Of a DNA stretch of 19,410 nucleotides, positions 7,280 to 14,701 are shown in pieces. Below the pieces are notes generated by a model that saw nothing but the letters and a program-made list of their open reading frames with translations, had not been told where the DNA came from and made no database searches. Each line of letters begins with the position of its first letter. The first letter of the stretch is position 1. Both the position numbers and the translations under genes were made by a program. The stretch is from Acidobacteriota bacterium (GTDB taxonomy: Bacteria > Acidobacteriota > Blastocatellia > Pyrinomonadales > Pyrinomonadaceae). The stretch lies in the NCBI GenBank assembly GCA_020201365.1, contig JAIVGV010000270.1, positions 1-19,410 on the forward strand, given 5' to 3'.

Positions 7280-8854
7280 CTACTTCGCCTCGCTGTTGGC
7301 GTTCGCCGCGCCGGGTCTGCCCGTCGCGCGCTTGATCGTCGTGCCGTCCTTGAGCGTGCGCATCACGCGCGAGGGACCCGTGATGATCTCCTGACCTTCT
7401 TTGAGCCCGCTCGTGATCTCGATGTCGGACTCGCCGGTGATGCCCGTCTCGACGGGGACGAAGCGCACCTTGTTGTTCTCGACGACGTAAACGCCCTTGA
7501 TGTCCTTCGGCTTCTCGCCCGGCGAGGCTTGCGGCTGCGGCGTCGGAGCCGCGCCCTTCGCGCCCGGCTGCGGCGTCGGCGGCGGCTTCTCGATGACGGC
7601 TTGCAGCGGCACGGCGACGACGTTCTGCTTCGTCTTCGTCGTGATCACGGCGGTCGCCGTCATGCCCGGTCGAAGCGAGTTCCACACGTCGTCGGGAATC
7701 TTCGACTTGTCCAGCTCGACGACGACCTTAAACTCCTTCGCCTCCTGCGTGTTGACGCGGCTCGTCAAGCCGCCGCCCGAGGTGTCGGATTTGGAGACCG
7801 CGAGCGGGTTCTTCTGCGAGACCTTCGCGTCGAGCTCGCGCTCGCCCGTCGCGTCAACCTTGACCTTGACGGGCTGACCGACCTCGACCTCCTTGATCGA
7901 AGTCTCGTCCACGTTGACCTCGACGTTGATCGCTGACATGTCCGCGATCGTCATCAGCGGAGTGGTCTGGAAGTTCGCGAGCGCGAACTGACCCTCGCGC
8001 GCGGGGATGTCGGCGACCACGCCCGTGAGCGGCGAGACCTGCGTCGCCTTCGAGCGCTGCGAGGTCTGCCCGCGCAGGAACGCCTGCTGCTGGTTGGCGT
8101 GCGCCTGGGCGGTCTGCACCCCGACCTGCGCGCGCTTGACGCCGTTGCGCGCGTCCGTCACGGAGACGCGCTGCTGGTTGACGCGCGCCTTCGCCTCCTC
8201 CACCCCGATGGTCTGCTGCTTCAGTTGCTCCTGCGCCGTGCGCAGGGCGACCTGCGCCGTCTGGTAGCGGTCGTTCGCCGCGTCGTACTCGGAGCGCGAG
8301 GAGACGCCCGCCTCGACGAGCGAGCGCTGGCGTTCGAGCTCACGCTTCGCGGTGTTTAAGTCAACGCGCGCGCGATCCACGCTCGTCTGCGCCGTGACGA
8401 CCTGCTGTTGCGCGGCGGCGAGCGAAGCCTCCGAAGCGTTCAAAGACTGCTGCGCCTGCTGCACGTTCGTCTCGGCGGAAATGACCTGCTGGCGCGCGTT
8501 CTGCACGTCCGAGTAGGACGCCTGCACGGCGGCGGCTTGCGCCTCCTGGCTGGATTCGAGCTGCGTCGGATCGAGCCGGACGAGCGGCTGACCGACCGTG
8601 ACGGGATCGCCCGCCTTGACGAAAATCTGCTCGATGCGACCGGAGACTTCGCTCGTCAGGTTGATGAACTTGACGGGGCGCACCTCGCCCGAAGCCGTGA
8701 CGGTCGAGCGCAGGTCCGGCTTGTTCGTCACCTTGACGACCGTCACTTCCGGCGCGTCCTTACCCCCGGCGAGCACGCTGACGATGACGACGACGGCGAC
8801 GACCGCGACCGCCGCGACCGCGATGATGATCTTCTTCTTCCGGCTCAAAGCCAT
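7280..8854 (-). CDS. HlyD/MacA-like periplasmic adaptor (membrane fusion protein)
   Basis: A 524-residue adaptor that should link an inner-membrane ABC exporter to an outer-membrane channel. A cytoplasmic MALSRKKK is followed by one membrane anchor (about 9-29). A barrel/lipoyl half-motif follows (EVSGRIEQIFVKAGDPVTVG, about 69-88), then a very long Gln/Ala-rich coiled-coil hairpin (about 95-265) and the second lipoyl half (SPLTGVVADIPAREGQ). Beta-barrel and membrane-proximal domains complete the family layout. A Pro/Gly-rich insertion (PPPTPQPGAKGAAPTPQPQA) interrupts the C-terminal region. The start ATG at 8854 has AAGGAA 10 nt upstream. It is the first gene of an operon with the ATPase, whose start is 5 nt after this stop. 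Confidence 0.92.
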   Translation of the reverse strand: MALSRKKKIIIAVAAVAVVAVVVIVSVLAGGKDAPEVTVVKVTNKPDLRSTVTASGEVRPVKFINLTSEVSGRIEQIFVKAGDPVTVGQPLVRLDPTQLESSQEAQAAAVQASYSDVQNARQQVISAETNVQQAQQSLNASEASLAAAQQQVVTAQTSVDRARVDLNTAKRELERQRSLVEAGVSSRSEYDAANDRYQTAQVALRTAQEQLKQQTIGVEEAKARVNQQRVSVTDARNGVKRAQVGVQTAQAHANQQQAFLRGQTSQRSKATQVSPLTGVVADIPAREGQFALANFQTTPLMTIADMSAINVEVNVDETSIKEVEVGQPVKVKVDATGERELDAKVSQKNPLAVSKSDTSGGGLTSRVNTQEAKEFKVVVELDKSKIPDDVWNSLRPGMTATAVITTKTKQNVVAVPLQAVIEKPPPTPQPGAKGAAPTPQPQASPGEKPKDIKGVYVVENNKVRFVPVETGITGESDIEITSGLKEGQEIITGPSRVMRTLKDGTTIKRATGRPGAANANSEAK

Positions 8855-9005
8855 CTCAACAAAATTCCTTCTACTCTGGGGAAGTTAATAACTCGTCGGG
8901 AAGCCGCGTCGGGTCAAGCTGTGATTCTCCCGCAACCCTCGCGCGAAGCCAAGTCGCCGCGCGCCGCCACACCTTCTACGTCGGAATCCGCCGCGCAGTT
9001 TCAAA

Positions 9006-9117
9006 AGAGCGTGACCAGTGACGAGTGAAGAGTGATATGCAGGACGAAGGGATCGGCGTGAGCGGGCGGCGGGCTCGGATTTACTTGTCACTTGTCACCC
9101 GTCACTTGTCACGCTCT
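9006..9117. repeat. Inverted repeat of TTGTCAC heptamers
   Basis: The right arm carries four tandem 7-mers: TTGTCAC (9085-9091), TTGTCAC (9092-9098), CCGTCAC (9099-9105), TTGTCAC (9106-9112). The left arm carries the reverse-complement series GTGACCA, GTGACGA, GTGAAGA, GTGATAT (9011-9038). The 30-nt arms 9006-9035 and 9088-9117 match at 26 of 30 positions. The RNA or single strand could form a long stem with a loop of about 52 nt. Confidence 0.85.
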
Positions 9118-9140
9118 TCCACGTCCCACGCCTTTCGCGC

Positions 9141-9146
9141 TACAAT
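9141..9146 (+). promoter_or_regulatory. Candidate -10 box for the FHA gene / signalling cluster
   Basis: TACAAT, followed by TAAG, is a near-consensus -10 in GC-rich DNA just after the heptamer repeat. No strong -35 is visible; the best candidate, TTCCAC about 18 bp upstream, is poor. Transcription would start near 9153, leaving a leader of about 100 nt. Confidence 0.4.
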
Positions 9147-9252
9147 TAAGAACGCTTCCGCGGCGGCGTTCGTTAACAGGCACAGCCGAATTATTTAGAT
9201 GACCGACGCCGCGCGGGGGTGTCCGCCGAGCGGCGGGGGGCGACGAAAAAAG

Positions 9253-10065
9253 ATGATCATCTGCGAGAGTTGCCGTGCGGAGAACTGGGACGGCGCGCAC
9301 TCCTGCGTCGAGTGCGGCAAGCCCCTGCCGCGCCGCGCGAACGTGCGCCCCGTGGCGCAGAGTTTCAAGCCGACGGGCGAGCCGGAGCGCGGTCAGCGCG
9401 CCGACGCGCCGCGCCCTTACCAGCCGCCGACCCAGCCGCCGCCGCCGCCGCAGCCTTCGCGCGCGCCGTCGCAACCGGGCTCGCCGCAGTCGCAGCCCGG
9501 CGCGTCGCAGTCGCGCCCCGCCGCGCCGTCGTCGAATTCGATGGCGGGCGCGTCGTCGCACGCGGGCGGCGGGGCGTCGAACACGAACGCGGGCGCGCAG
9601 CCCGGTGCGAGCGCGGGCGGCGACAACGGCAGCCACGCCGTGATCAGTTTCCCCGATCCGGCAACGGCGGCGCCCGTCGTCCGCACGGCGCAGGCGGCGG
9701 GCGCAGTCGGGCAGGGTCGCGCGCCCGTCACGGCGCACGCCGTCCTGACGATCAACCGCGGTCGCTCCGCCGGGAGAGAGTTTCCCGTCCACGAGGACGA
9801 GGCTTACATCGGTCGCTGGGACGCCGACAGCGGCATCTTCCCCGACGTTGACTTGGACGCCGACGACCCGGAGGCGAAGGTCTCGCGCCGCCACGCGCGC
9901 ATCACGCGCCGCGGCTCGCAATACTTCATCGAAGACCTCGGCTCGACCAACGGCACGTTCATCAACCGCGGGCGGCGGCTGCTCCCCGGCGACCGGCAGC
10001 CCCTCAACGACGGCGACGAGATCATCATCGGCAAGACGTTTTTGAGATTCCAAGTGGTGAAGTAG
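9253..10065 (+). CDS. Zinc-ribbon and FHA domain protein
   Basis: A phosphothreonine-reader protein. The N-terminus is a compact zinc ribbon (MIICESCRAENWDGAHSCVE) with Cys4, Cys7, Cys18 and Cys21. Residues about 40-150 are a low-complexity Pro/Ala/Ser/Gly linker, probably disordered. The C-terminal FHA domain (about 163-270) has the phosphopeptide-binding residues in Gly187-Arg188, SRRHARI (211-217) and Asn233-Gly234 (DLGSTNGTFIN). I chose the ATG at 9253, not an in-frame ATG at 9199, because it places the zinc ribbon at the extreme N-terminus as in the two related neighbours. Neither start has a strong Shine-Dalgarno. It probably binds phosphorylated partners of the kinase encoded next door. 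Confidence 0.88.
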   Translation: MIICESCRAENWDGAHSCVECGKPLPRRANVRPVAQSFKPTGEPERGQRADAPRPYQPPTQPPPPPQPSRAPSQPGSPQSQPGASQSRPAAPSSNSMAGASSHAGGGASNTNAGAQPGASAGGDNGSHAVISFPDPATAAPVVRTAQAAGAVGQGRAPVTAHAVLTINRGRSAGREFPVHEDEAYIGRWDADSGIFPDVDLDADDPEAKVSRRHARITRRGSQYFIEDLGSTNGTFINRGRRLLPGDRQPLNDGDEIIIGKTFLRFQVVK

Positions 10066-10072
10066 GAGAGGG

Positions 10073-10171
10073 GAATTCAGAATACAGAATTCAGGCGTCA
10101 GAATAAGCGTGGCTCTCTCTCCTTCTGAGTTCTGCATTCTGCATTCTGCATTCTGAGCTCTGCATTCTCGG
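10073..10171. repeat. Inverted repeat of TTCTGCA heptamers
   Basis: The right half is seven consecutive 7-mers from 10123 to 10171: TTCTGAG, TTCTGCA, TTCTGCA, TTCTGCA, TTCTGAG, CTCTGCA, TTCTCGG. The left half (10073-10107) is the opposite-strand series GAATTCA, GAATACA, GAATTCA, GGCGTCA, GAATAAG. The element fills nearly the whole gap between the FHA gene and the kinase gene, ending 7 bp before the kinase ATG. It can fold as a long imperfect stem in the mRNA leader. Confidence 0.88.
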
Positions 10172-10178
10172 TTCGAAG

Positions 10179-12149
10179 ATGCCTTCCTGCCCACAGTGCG
10201 GCGCGCAAGTCACCGACGCGGATCGCTTCTGCGGCGACTGCGGTATTGCGCTCAGCGCGAGCGGCGCTGGCGAAGCGCGCGCCTCAGATCTACTCGACGC
10301 GGGCGCGCAGCCGAACGCGGCGGGCGATCCCGCGTCGTCCGCGACGCCGGCGGACGGCGTTGACGACGCGGCGTCTCCCGACTCGTCTCCCGACTCCGCC
10401 GCGCTCGAAGCCGACGAGCCGCCGCGCGCGGCGCCCGTGAGCGTCGCGTCGTCGGGCGACGGCGCGGGCGCGGCCGTGGCGCGCGCCGTCGAGTCTGCGG
10501 GGCTCGCGGGCTCCGCGTCGCTGGCTGGCGACGAGGGCGCGGCGGATGAGTCGGCGGGCGCGTCGCCGTCGCAGAACATTTCGACGGGCGATGTCGCGCC
10601 GCCCGCGTCGCTCAATGTCGAGCCGTCTGCGTCCGAGTCGTCCGCGCGCGCGGCGGGCGGGGGCGGGGCGGGCGCGGCTTCGACGGACGGCGTGGGCGGC
10701 CGGGGCGCGGACACGAGCGGCGAGTACGCGAAGCCGCGCGCGCCGGCCGAGACCGTGCGCGGCGGCTCGACCGGCGGCGGGCGGCGCTCGATGTCGAAGC
10801 CGCTCGACGCGGGGACGCTGCTCTACTCGCGCTACGAGATCGTGCGGCGCATCGGCGGCGGCGGCATGGGCGCGGTCTACCTCGCCAAGGACAAGAACCT
10901 CGGCGATCAGCCGCGCGCCGTCAAGGAGATGATCCAGCAGAACATAGACGAGTCGCAGCACGAGAAGGCGGTCAACGATTTCCGCCGCGAGTCCATGCTC
11001 CTCTCCTCGCTCGAACATCAATCGATCCCGACCATCTACGACTACTTCTACGACGACGCGGCGGCGCGCTTCTACCTCGTCATGAAGTACATCTCCGGCG
11101 GCGACTTCCTCGCGCGCCTGCGCAACGCGCCCGGCGGTCGTCTCGACGAGAAGACCGTCACCGACTGGGGCTGCCAGATCGCGGACGTGCTCCATTACCT
11201 GCACAAGCAGAGCCCGCCGATCATCTACCGCGATCTCAAGCCCGCGAATTTGATGATCGACGGAAATTCGGGGCGCGTCATGCTGATCGACTTCGGCATC
11301 GCGCGCTGGGTGCAGAAGGAGGAGAAGGGCGTCACGGCGGTCGGCACGATGGGCTACGCGCCGCCCGAACTGTTCAGCGGCAAGGTCGAGCCGCGCTCCG
11401 ACATCTACTCTTTAGGCGCGACGATGTTCCACCTCCTGACGGGCGCGGACCCGCAGGACAACCCGCTTCTGATCTTCGACTTCAACAAGAACCCGCGCCC
11501 GCGACAGATCGCGCCGTCCATCTCGAACGAGATGGAGCAGATTCTGATGCGCGCCGTCGAGTACAAGCCCGAAGGCCGCTTCCGCTCCGCCGCCGAGATG
11601 CGCGACGTGCTCTCCGACCACCTCGAACACCTGAGAGCCGGGCGCGTCACCTACGGCATGGCGCACGCCAACATGAGCGCGAACCTCAAGACCATGCAGG
11701 TCGAGATGGTTTACTGCGGCTTCTGCGGCGGTCGCATCGCGGCGGACGACGTTTACTGCGCCCACTGCGGTCAGCGCCAGCCGATGGCTGTCTCGTCCGC
11801 CGCGCTGCGGCAAGCGCGCGCCACCGCCAAGCTCGTCGTCGCGGGGACGACGGAGCTTGATTCTTCGTTCATGTTGCAGAAGGAGTCGAGCTTGGTCGGC
11901 AGGAGCGATCCGAGTTCCAACATCTTCCCCGAAGTTGACCTCTCGCGCTTCGACCCGCAGACGAAAATCTCCCGCCGCCACGCGCGCATCTTCCGCAAGG
12001 GCGACACCTACCTCGTCGAAGACTTAGGGAGCGTCAACGGCACGGTCGTCAACGACACGCTCCGCCTCGCCCCGCACCAGCCGCGCGCGCTTGAGAGCGG
12101 CGACAAGCTGCGGCTCGGCGAGACGACGCTGCATTTTTTAATCGGATAG
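10179..12149 (+). CDS. Ser/Thr protein kinase with two zinc ribbons and an FHA domain
   Basis: A 656-residue Hanks-type kinase without membrane segments. The order is as follows. An N-terminal zinc ribbon (CPQCG ... CGDCG, residues 4-22) is followed by a long Ala/Ser/Gly/Asp-rich, probably disordered linker (about 30-205). The kinase domain (about 216-490) has the glycine loop IGGGGMGAVY (225-234), Lys249, YRDLKPANLM (catalytic Asp352), DFG Asp371 and an APPE motif. A second zinc ribbon has Cys513/Cys516 and Cys527/Cys530. A C-terminal FHA domain (about 550-656) has Gly574-Arg575-Ser576, SRRHARI from 598 and Asn620-Gly621. The catalytic loop has Tyr in place of the usual His of HRD, common in kinases of this lineage as I recall, so it should be active. 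Carrying its own FHA suggests it recruits autophosphorylated or scaffolded substrates. Neighbouring FHA proteins and the PP2C phosphatase suggest a common circuit. Confidence 0.94.
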   Translation: MPSCPQCGAQVTDADRFCGDCGIALSASGAGEARASDLLDAGAQPNAAGDPASSATPADGVDDAASPDSSPDSAALEADEPPRAAPVSVASSGDGAGAAVARAVESAGLAGSASLAGDEGAADESAGASPSQNISTGDVAPPASLNVEPSASESSARAAGGGGAGAASTDGVGGRGADTSGEYAKPRAPAETVRGGSTGGGRRSMSKPLDAGTLLYSRYEIVRRIGGGGMGAVYLAKDKNLGDQPRAVKEMIQQNIDESQHEKAVNDFRRESMLLSSLEHQSIPTIYDYFYDDAAARFYLVMKYISGGDFLARLRNAPGGRLDEKTVTDWGCQIADVLHYLHKQSPPIIYRDLKPANLMIDGNSGRVMLIDFGIARWVQKEEKGVTAVGTMGYAPPELFSGKVEPRSDIYSLGATMFHLLTGADPQDNPLLIFDFNKNPRPRQIAPSISNEMEQILMRAVEYKPEGRFRSAAEMRDVLSDHLEHLRAGRVTYGMAHANMSANLKTMQVEMVYCGFCGGRIAADDVYCAHCGQRQPMAVSSAALRQARATAKLVVAGTTELDSSFMLQKESSLVGRSDPSSNIFPEVDLSRFDPQTKISRRHARIFRKGDTYLVEDLGSVNGTVVNDTLRLAPHQPRALESGDKLRLGETTLHFLIG

Positions 12150-12203
12150 TAGGCGGTAGGCAGTTAAGACAAACTGCTTTAACTGCCTACCGCCTACCGC
12201 CTA
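12150..12203. repeat. Perfect 18-bp inverted repeat of CCGCCTA heptamers
   Basis: Directly after the kinase stop, 12150-12167 is exactly complementary to 12179-12196, with an 11-nt loop. The left arm is TAGGCGG TAGGCAG TTAA. The right side reads CTGCCTA, CCGCCTA, CCGCCTA (12183-12203), again 7-mers. As RNA this forms a very stable hairpin that could end or stabilise the kinase transcript, but no U-run follows it. Confidence 0.9.
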
Positions 12204-12211
12204 CTGACGGA

Positions 12212-12712
12212 ATGAGTAGCATCGAACAAGCCGAGCGGATCGAGGCGCGCGAGAGCGCGCGCGCGACGCGCGTCGTCGCCGTTGACGACGCGGGCGTGTA
12301 CGCGCACGAGCGCGCGCCGTTCGCGCTGCGGTGCGGGGCGCTGCTGATTGACTACCTGCTCGTCACGGTCGTCGTCGCCTTCTCGACGCTGCTCGCGCGC
12401 CTGTTCGGCTCGCGCACGGCGGCGGACATGACGATCACGGTCGGACTCGTCGCCGCCGCTGTCATAGCCGCGCTCGATCTCGTCGTCCTGCCCGCGTTCA
12501 CCGGGCGCACCGTGGGGAAGTGGGCGACGGGCTTGCGCGTCGAGCGCCGGGACGGCGAGCGCGTCGGCTTCGGGCGCGCGCTGCTGCGCCACACGGTCGG
12601 CTACCTCCTGTCGCTTCTGACGCTCGGGTTGGGCTTCCTGCTCGCCGCGTTCAGCCGCGAGGGGCGCGCGCTGCACGACATGGTCGCGGGCACGGTCGTC
12701 GTGCGCGAGTGA
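12212..12712 (+). CDS. RDD family membrane protein
   Basis: A 166-residue integral membrane protein of the RDD family. After a charged N-terminus of about 35 residues it has a first helix (LRCGALLIDYLLVTVVVAFS) with the family's Arg and Asp. A second helix follows (about 74-93), then the motif FTGRTVGKWATGLRV. A third hydrophobic region (GYLLSLLTLGLGFLLAAFS) leads to the conserved ending EGRALHDMVAGTVVV. RDD proteins are poorly characterised; some have been linked to ion transport. It lies 8 bp after a heptamer hairpin and on the same strand as the kinase and TPR genes. A possible role is as membrane partner or substrate of the signalling proteins, which is inference. The ATG is preceded by a weak GACGGA. 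Confidence 0.9.
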   Translation: MSSIEQAERIEARESARATRVVAVDDAGVYAHERAPFALRCGALLIDYLLVTVVVAFSTLLARLFGSRTAADMTITVGLVAAAVIAALDLVVLPAFTGRTVGKWATGLRVERRDGERVGFGRALLRHTVGYLLSLLTLGLGFLLAAFSREGRALHDMVAGTVVVRE

Positions 12713-12785
12713 CAACGTGCGAAAGTGATCTTGCGACGCGCGTCGAGAGTTGAAGGCGCGCGTCGTTCGTTTCGGTCGCCGTCCG

Positions 12786-12805
12786 GGTACGTTTGCAGAC
12801 GTACC
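12786..12805. repeat. Small hairpin in the leader of the TPR gene
   Basis: GGTACGT (12786-12792) pairs with ACGTACC (12799-12805) around a 6-nt loop, ending 9 bp before the ATG at 12815. It is close enough to affect ribosome access. It does not belong to the heptamer class. Confidence 0.5.
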
Positions 12806-12814
12806 GAGTTACAG

Positions 12815-14596
12815 ATGACGAAGACCTGTCCAGCTTGCGGGTTCGTCTCGAACGCCGAGGCGCGCTTCTGCCGCATGTGCGGCGCGATGCTGCCGCGCGC
12901 GTCGAACGATCTCGGCGAGGGCGAAGTCTCGCCCAGCGCCTCCACCGTCCCGCTCTCCCTCCCGCGCCCCGGGACGGACGCGCTCTCGCCACACGACACA
13001 GGCGCGCCCAACCGCGCGCCCACGGACAGCATCCGCCGCGCGGAGTTCGAGGACTTCCTCCGCTCCGTCGCCGAAGACGCCGACGCCGCGCAGGACGACT
13101 CAGGAGCGCCGGGCGAGCGCCCGCTCACGATCCGCGTCCGCCCGCTCGACAACGGGCGACCCGCGACCGACGCCGACTCCGACGCACGATCATCGTCAAC
13201 GCTCGCCGCGGAGCGCGCCGCTCCGCCCGCCGCGCCCGACGCGCCAACAGTCTCGCCCCCGAGCGCGGACGAGACGAGCGCGCCGCTTTCAAGTCCGCTC
13301 GCCGCCTCGTCATCAAACGCCGCCTCTTCGCCGGGCGTCGCCGCGACTCCGGTCGTCAGCGCGTCAGCAAACGCCGCCGCGTCTGCAAACATCGCACCGC
13401 CCGCGGACGCCGCCGCGAATGCGGAGGTCGCCGCCGCGCGTCCGAGCCCGACCGCGCGTCCGGCGCGCACGACGGAGGCGCGCGCGCTGCGGCTGTGGGC
13501 GGGCGCGGCGGTCTTCGCCGTCGTCGCGGCGCTCGTCGCGGCGGGCGTCTTCGGCACTTGGTACTTCGTCAAGAGGCGGCGCGAGGCGCGCGCGTCGTCT
13601 TCGGTCGCTTCGGCGTCGGCGAGCGCGGACGCGAGGCAGGCGGCGCAGGCGAAGCTCGCCGAGGCGGATCAGTTGCTCGCTTCGGGCAGGACGTCAGAGG
13701 CGGTCGCGCGGCTGCGCGAAGCCGCCGCGCTCGATCCCGCGAACGCCGAGCCGCACCGACGCCTCGCGCGACTCCTCGTCGAAGAGGGCGCGCGCCGCAC
13801 CGCGATTGAAGAGCTGCTCGCGGTCGTCCGGATTGACGCGAGCGACGCCGCCGCTTGGCGCTCGCTCGCCGAAGCGCAAGCCTCCGAAGGCTTGTACGCC
13901 GACGCGGCGGAGAGCTACCACGCGCTCTTCGGCGTCTCGACCGACGCCGAGCGCGACGACCGGCTCCAGCTCGCCTACGCCGACGCGCTGCGCCTCGCGG
14001 GTCGCGCGACCGAAGCCCAGAGCCTCTACAAGCGGCTCGCCACCTCGCACGACGCGGAGATCGCGCGCGCGAGCCGCAAGCAGCTCGCGACGGCCGAGGA
14101 GGCGGCGAAGAACGCCAACGCCAACGCGAACAACGCGAATGCCGCGCGCGTCGCCGCGACGAACTCGACGGTGAACACGACGGCGACGAACGCTACGCCC
14201 GCGCGCGCGGGCACGGAGTCGTCGCGCGCCAACGCGGCGGAAAACTCTCGCGCCGACGCGGGCAGGGCTTCCGCCGCGTCGCGCCCGTCGCCGCTGCCCG
14301 CGAGCGCGTCGCCGGGCGAGCACTACGGGCGCGGCGTCGAGCTGTGGCGCGCGAACCGCTCGGCGGCGCTCGCCGAGTTCGCGACCGCCGCGCAGGGCGG
14401 CAACCCGGACGCCAGCTACTACCTCGGTCTCAACCTCGCCGAGGGGCGCGACCCGCGCACGCTGAAACGCGCCGAGCTGGTCGCCGCGCTCACCTACTTC
14501 CAGCGCGCCCGCCGCAGCCACTTCGCCTCGGACGCACGCCGCTACGAGGACAGCCTCGGCAGGGAGTACGACCGCAGAAGAAACGAGGAACGATGA
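12815..14596 (+). CDS. Zinc-ribbon, single-TM, TPR repeat protein
   Basis: A 593-residue protein. It starts with a zinc ribbon (CPACG ... CRMCG, Cys5/8/19/22), followed by a long Ala/Pro/Ser-rich linker (about 30-215). One transmembrane helix follows (about 229-250, LWAGAAVFAVVAALVAAGVF) with a positive stop KRRREAR. TPR repeats lie at about 277-430 (AEADQLLASGRTSEAVARLR; LDPANAEPHRRLARLL). A second low-complexity stretch is rich in Asn/Ala/Thr, and the C-terminal Sel1/TPR-like region is at about 505-590. I chose ATG 12815 over the upstream in-frame ATG at 12725 because it puts the zinc ribbon first, as in its two relatives; no good Shine-Dalgarno settles it. The zinc ribbon should be cytoplasmic and the TPRs on the far side of the membrane, making it a possible scaffold. 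Function is otherwise unknown. Confidence 0.85.
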   Translation: MTKTCPACGFVSNAEARFCRMCGAMLPRASNDLGEGEVSPSASTVPLSLPRPGTDALSPHDTGAPNRAPTDSIRRAEFEDFLRSVAEDADAAQDDSGAPGERPLTIRVRPLDNGRPATDADSDARSSSTLAAERAAPPAAPDAPTVSPPSADETSAPLSSPLAASSSNAASSPGVAATPVVSASANAAASANIAPPADAAANAEVAAARPSPTARPARTTEARALRLWAGAAVFAVVAALVAAGVFGTWYFVKRRREARASSSVASASASADARQAAQAKLAEADQLLASGRTSEAVARLREAAALDPANAEPHRRLARLLVEEGARRTAIEELLAVVRIDASDAAAWRSLAEAQASEGLYADAAESYHALFGVSTDAERDDRLQLAYADALRLAGRATEAQSLYKRLATSHDAEIARASRKQLATAEEAAKNANANANNANAARVAATNSTVNTTATNATPARAGTESSRANAAENSRADAGRASAASRPSPLPASASPGEHYGRGVELWRANRSAALAEFATAAQGGNPDASYYLGLNLAEGRDPRTLKRAELVAALTYFQRARRSHFASDARRYEDSLGREYDRRRNEER

Positions 14597-14691
14597 CCGG
14601 CAAGGCGGGAGGAGTCGAGAGACAAATCGCGCGAGATCGTTTATCATTCGCCTCCGGCTCTCAGTTCATCGTTCATCGTTCTTACTTCGTC
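14588..14691. repeat. Inverted repeat with GTTCATC heptamers
   Basis: The right side is GTTCATC (14664-14670), GTTCATC (14671-14677), GTTCTTA (14678-14684), CTTCGTC (14685-14691). The 9-mer GAACGATGA (14588-14596), which includes the stop codon of the TPR gene, is complementary to TCATCGTTC at 14666-14674 and 14673-14681. The left arm is shorter than in the other members. Confidence 0.65.
14619..14647 (+). promoter_or_regulatory. Possible promoter for the PP2C gene
   Basis: GAGACA (14619-14624) and TATCAT (14642-14647) are 17 bp apart. Transcription would start near 14654, placing the GTTCATC heptamers in the leader. The -35 is a modest match, so this is tentative. Confidence 0.35.
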
Positions 14692-14701
14692 GTTTAGCGC
14701 C

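Larger units (their letters stand above)
8855..9252. other. Divergent intergenic region between adaptor and FHA genes
   Basis: No convincing gene lies here. The region holds the adaptor's ribosome binding site (minus strand, AAGGAA at 8865-8870), a heptamer-based inverted repeat (9006-9117) and a plausible promoter for the FHA gene (TACAAT at 9141-9146). On the minus strand TTGACC (8912-8917) and an AT-rich stretch GTTATTAA (8885-8892) could be the adaptor promoter, but the spacing is about 19-21 bp, so this is weak. Confidence 0.6.

Noticed and set aside
7275..7685. N-terminal extension of the ABC ATPase to 7685
   Set aside because: This part reads through the adaptor gene in another frame and shows only Arg/Glu/His-rich sequence; the conserved protein starts just after the adaptor stop.
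8885..9091. 68-codon minus-strand frame in the divergent gap
   Set aside because: It runs across the heptamer inverted repeat and has no ribosome binding site or recognisable motif.
9085..9112. CRISPR-like tandem repeats
   Set aside because: The units are only 7 bp with no spacers and occur as inverted arms; no cas gene is nearby.
9199..9252. Upstream ATG for the FHA protein
   Set aside because: The 18 extra residues (TDAARGCPPSGGGRRKK) look non-coding, and there is no Shine-Dalgarno before 9199; I preferred 9253, but not decisively.
13694..14647. Minus-strand open frame of 317 codons
   Set aside because: It is antisense to the TPR protein and consists of Arg/Gly/Val-rich shadow sequence.
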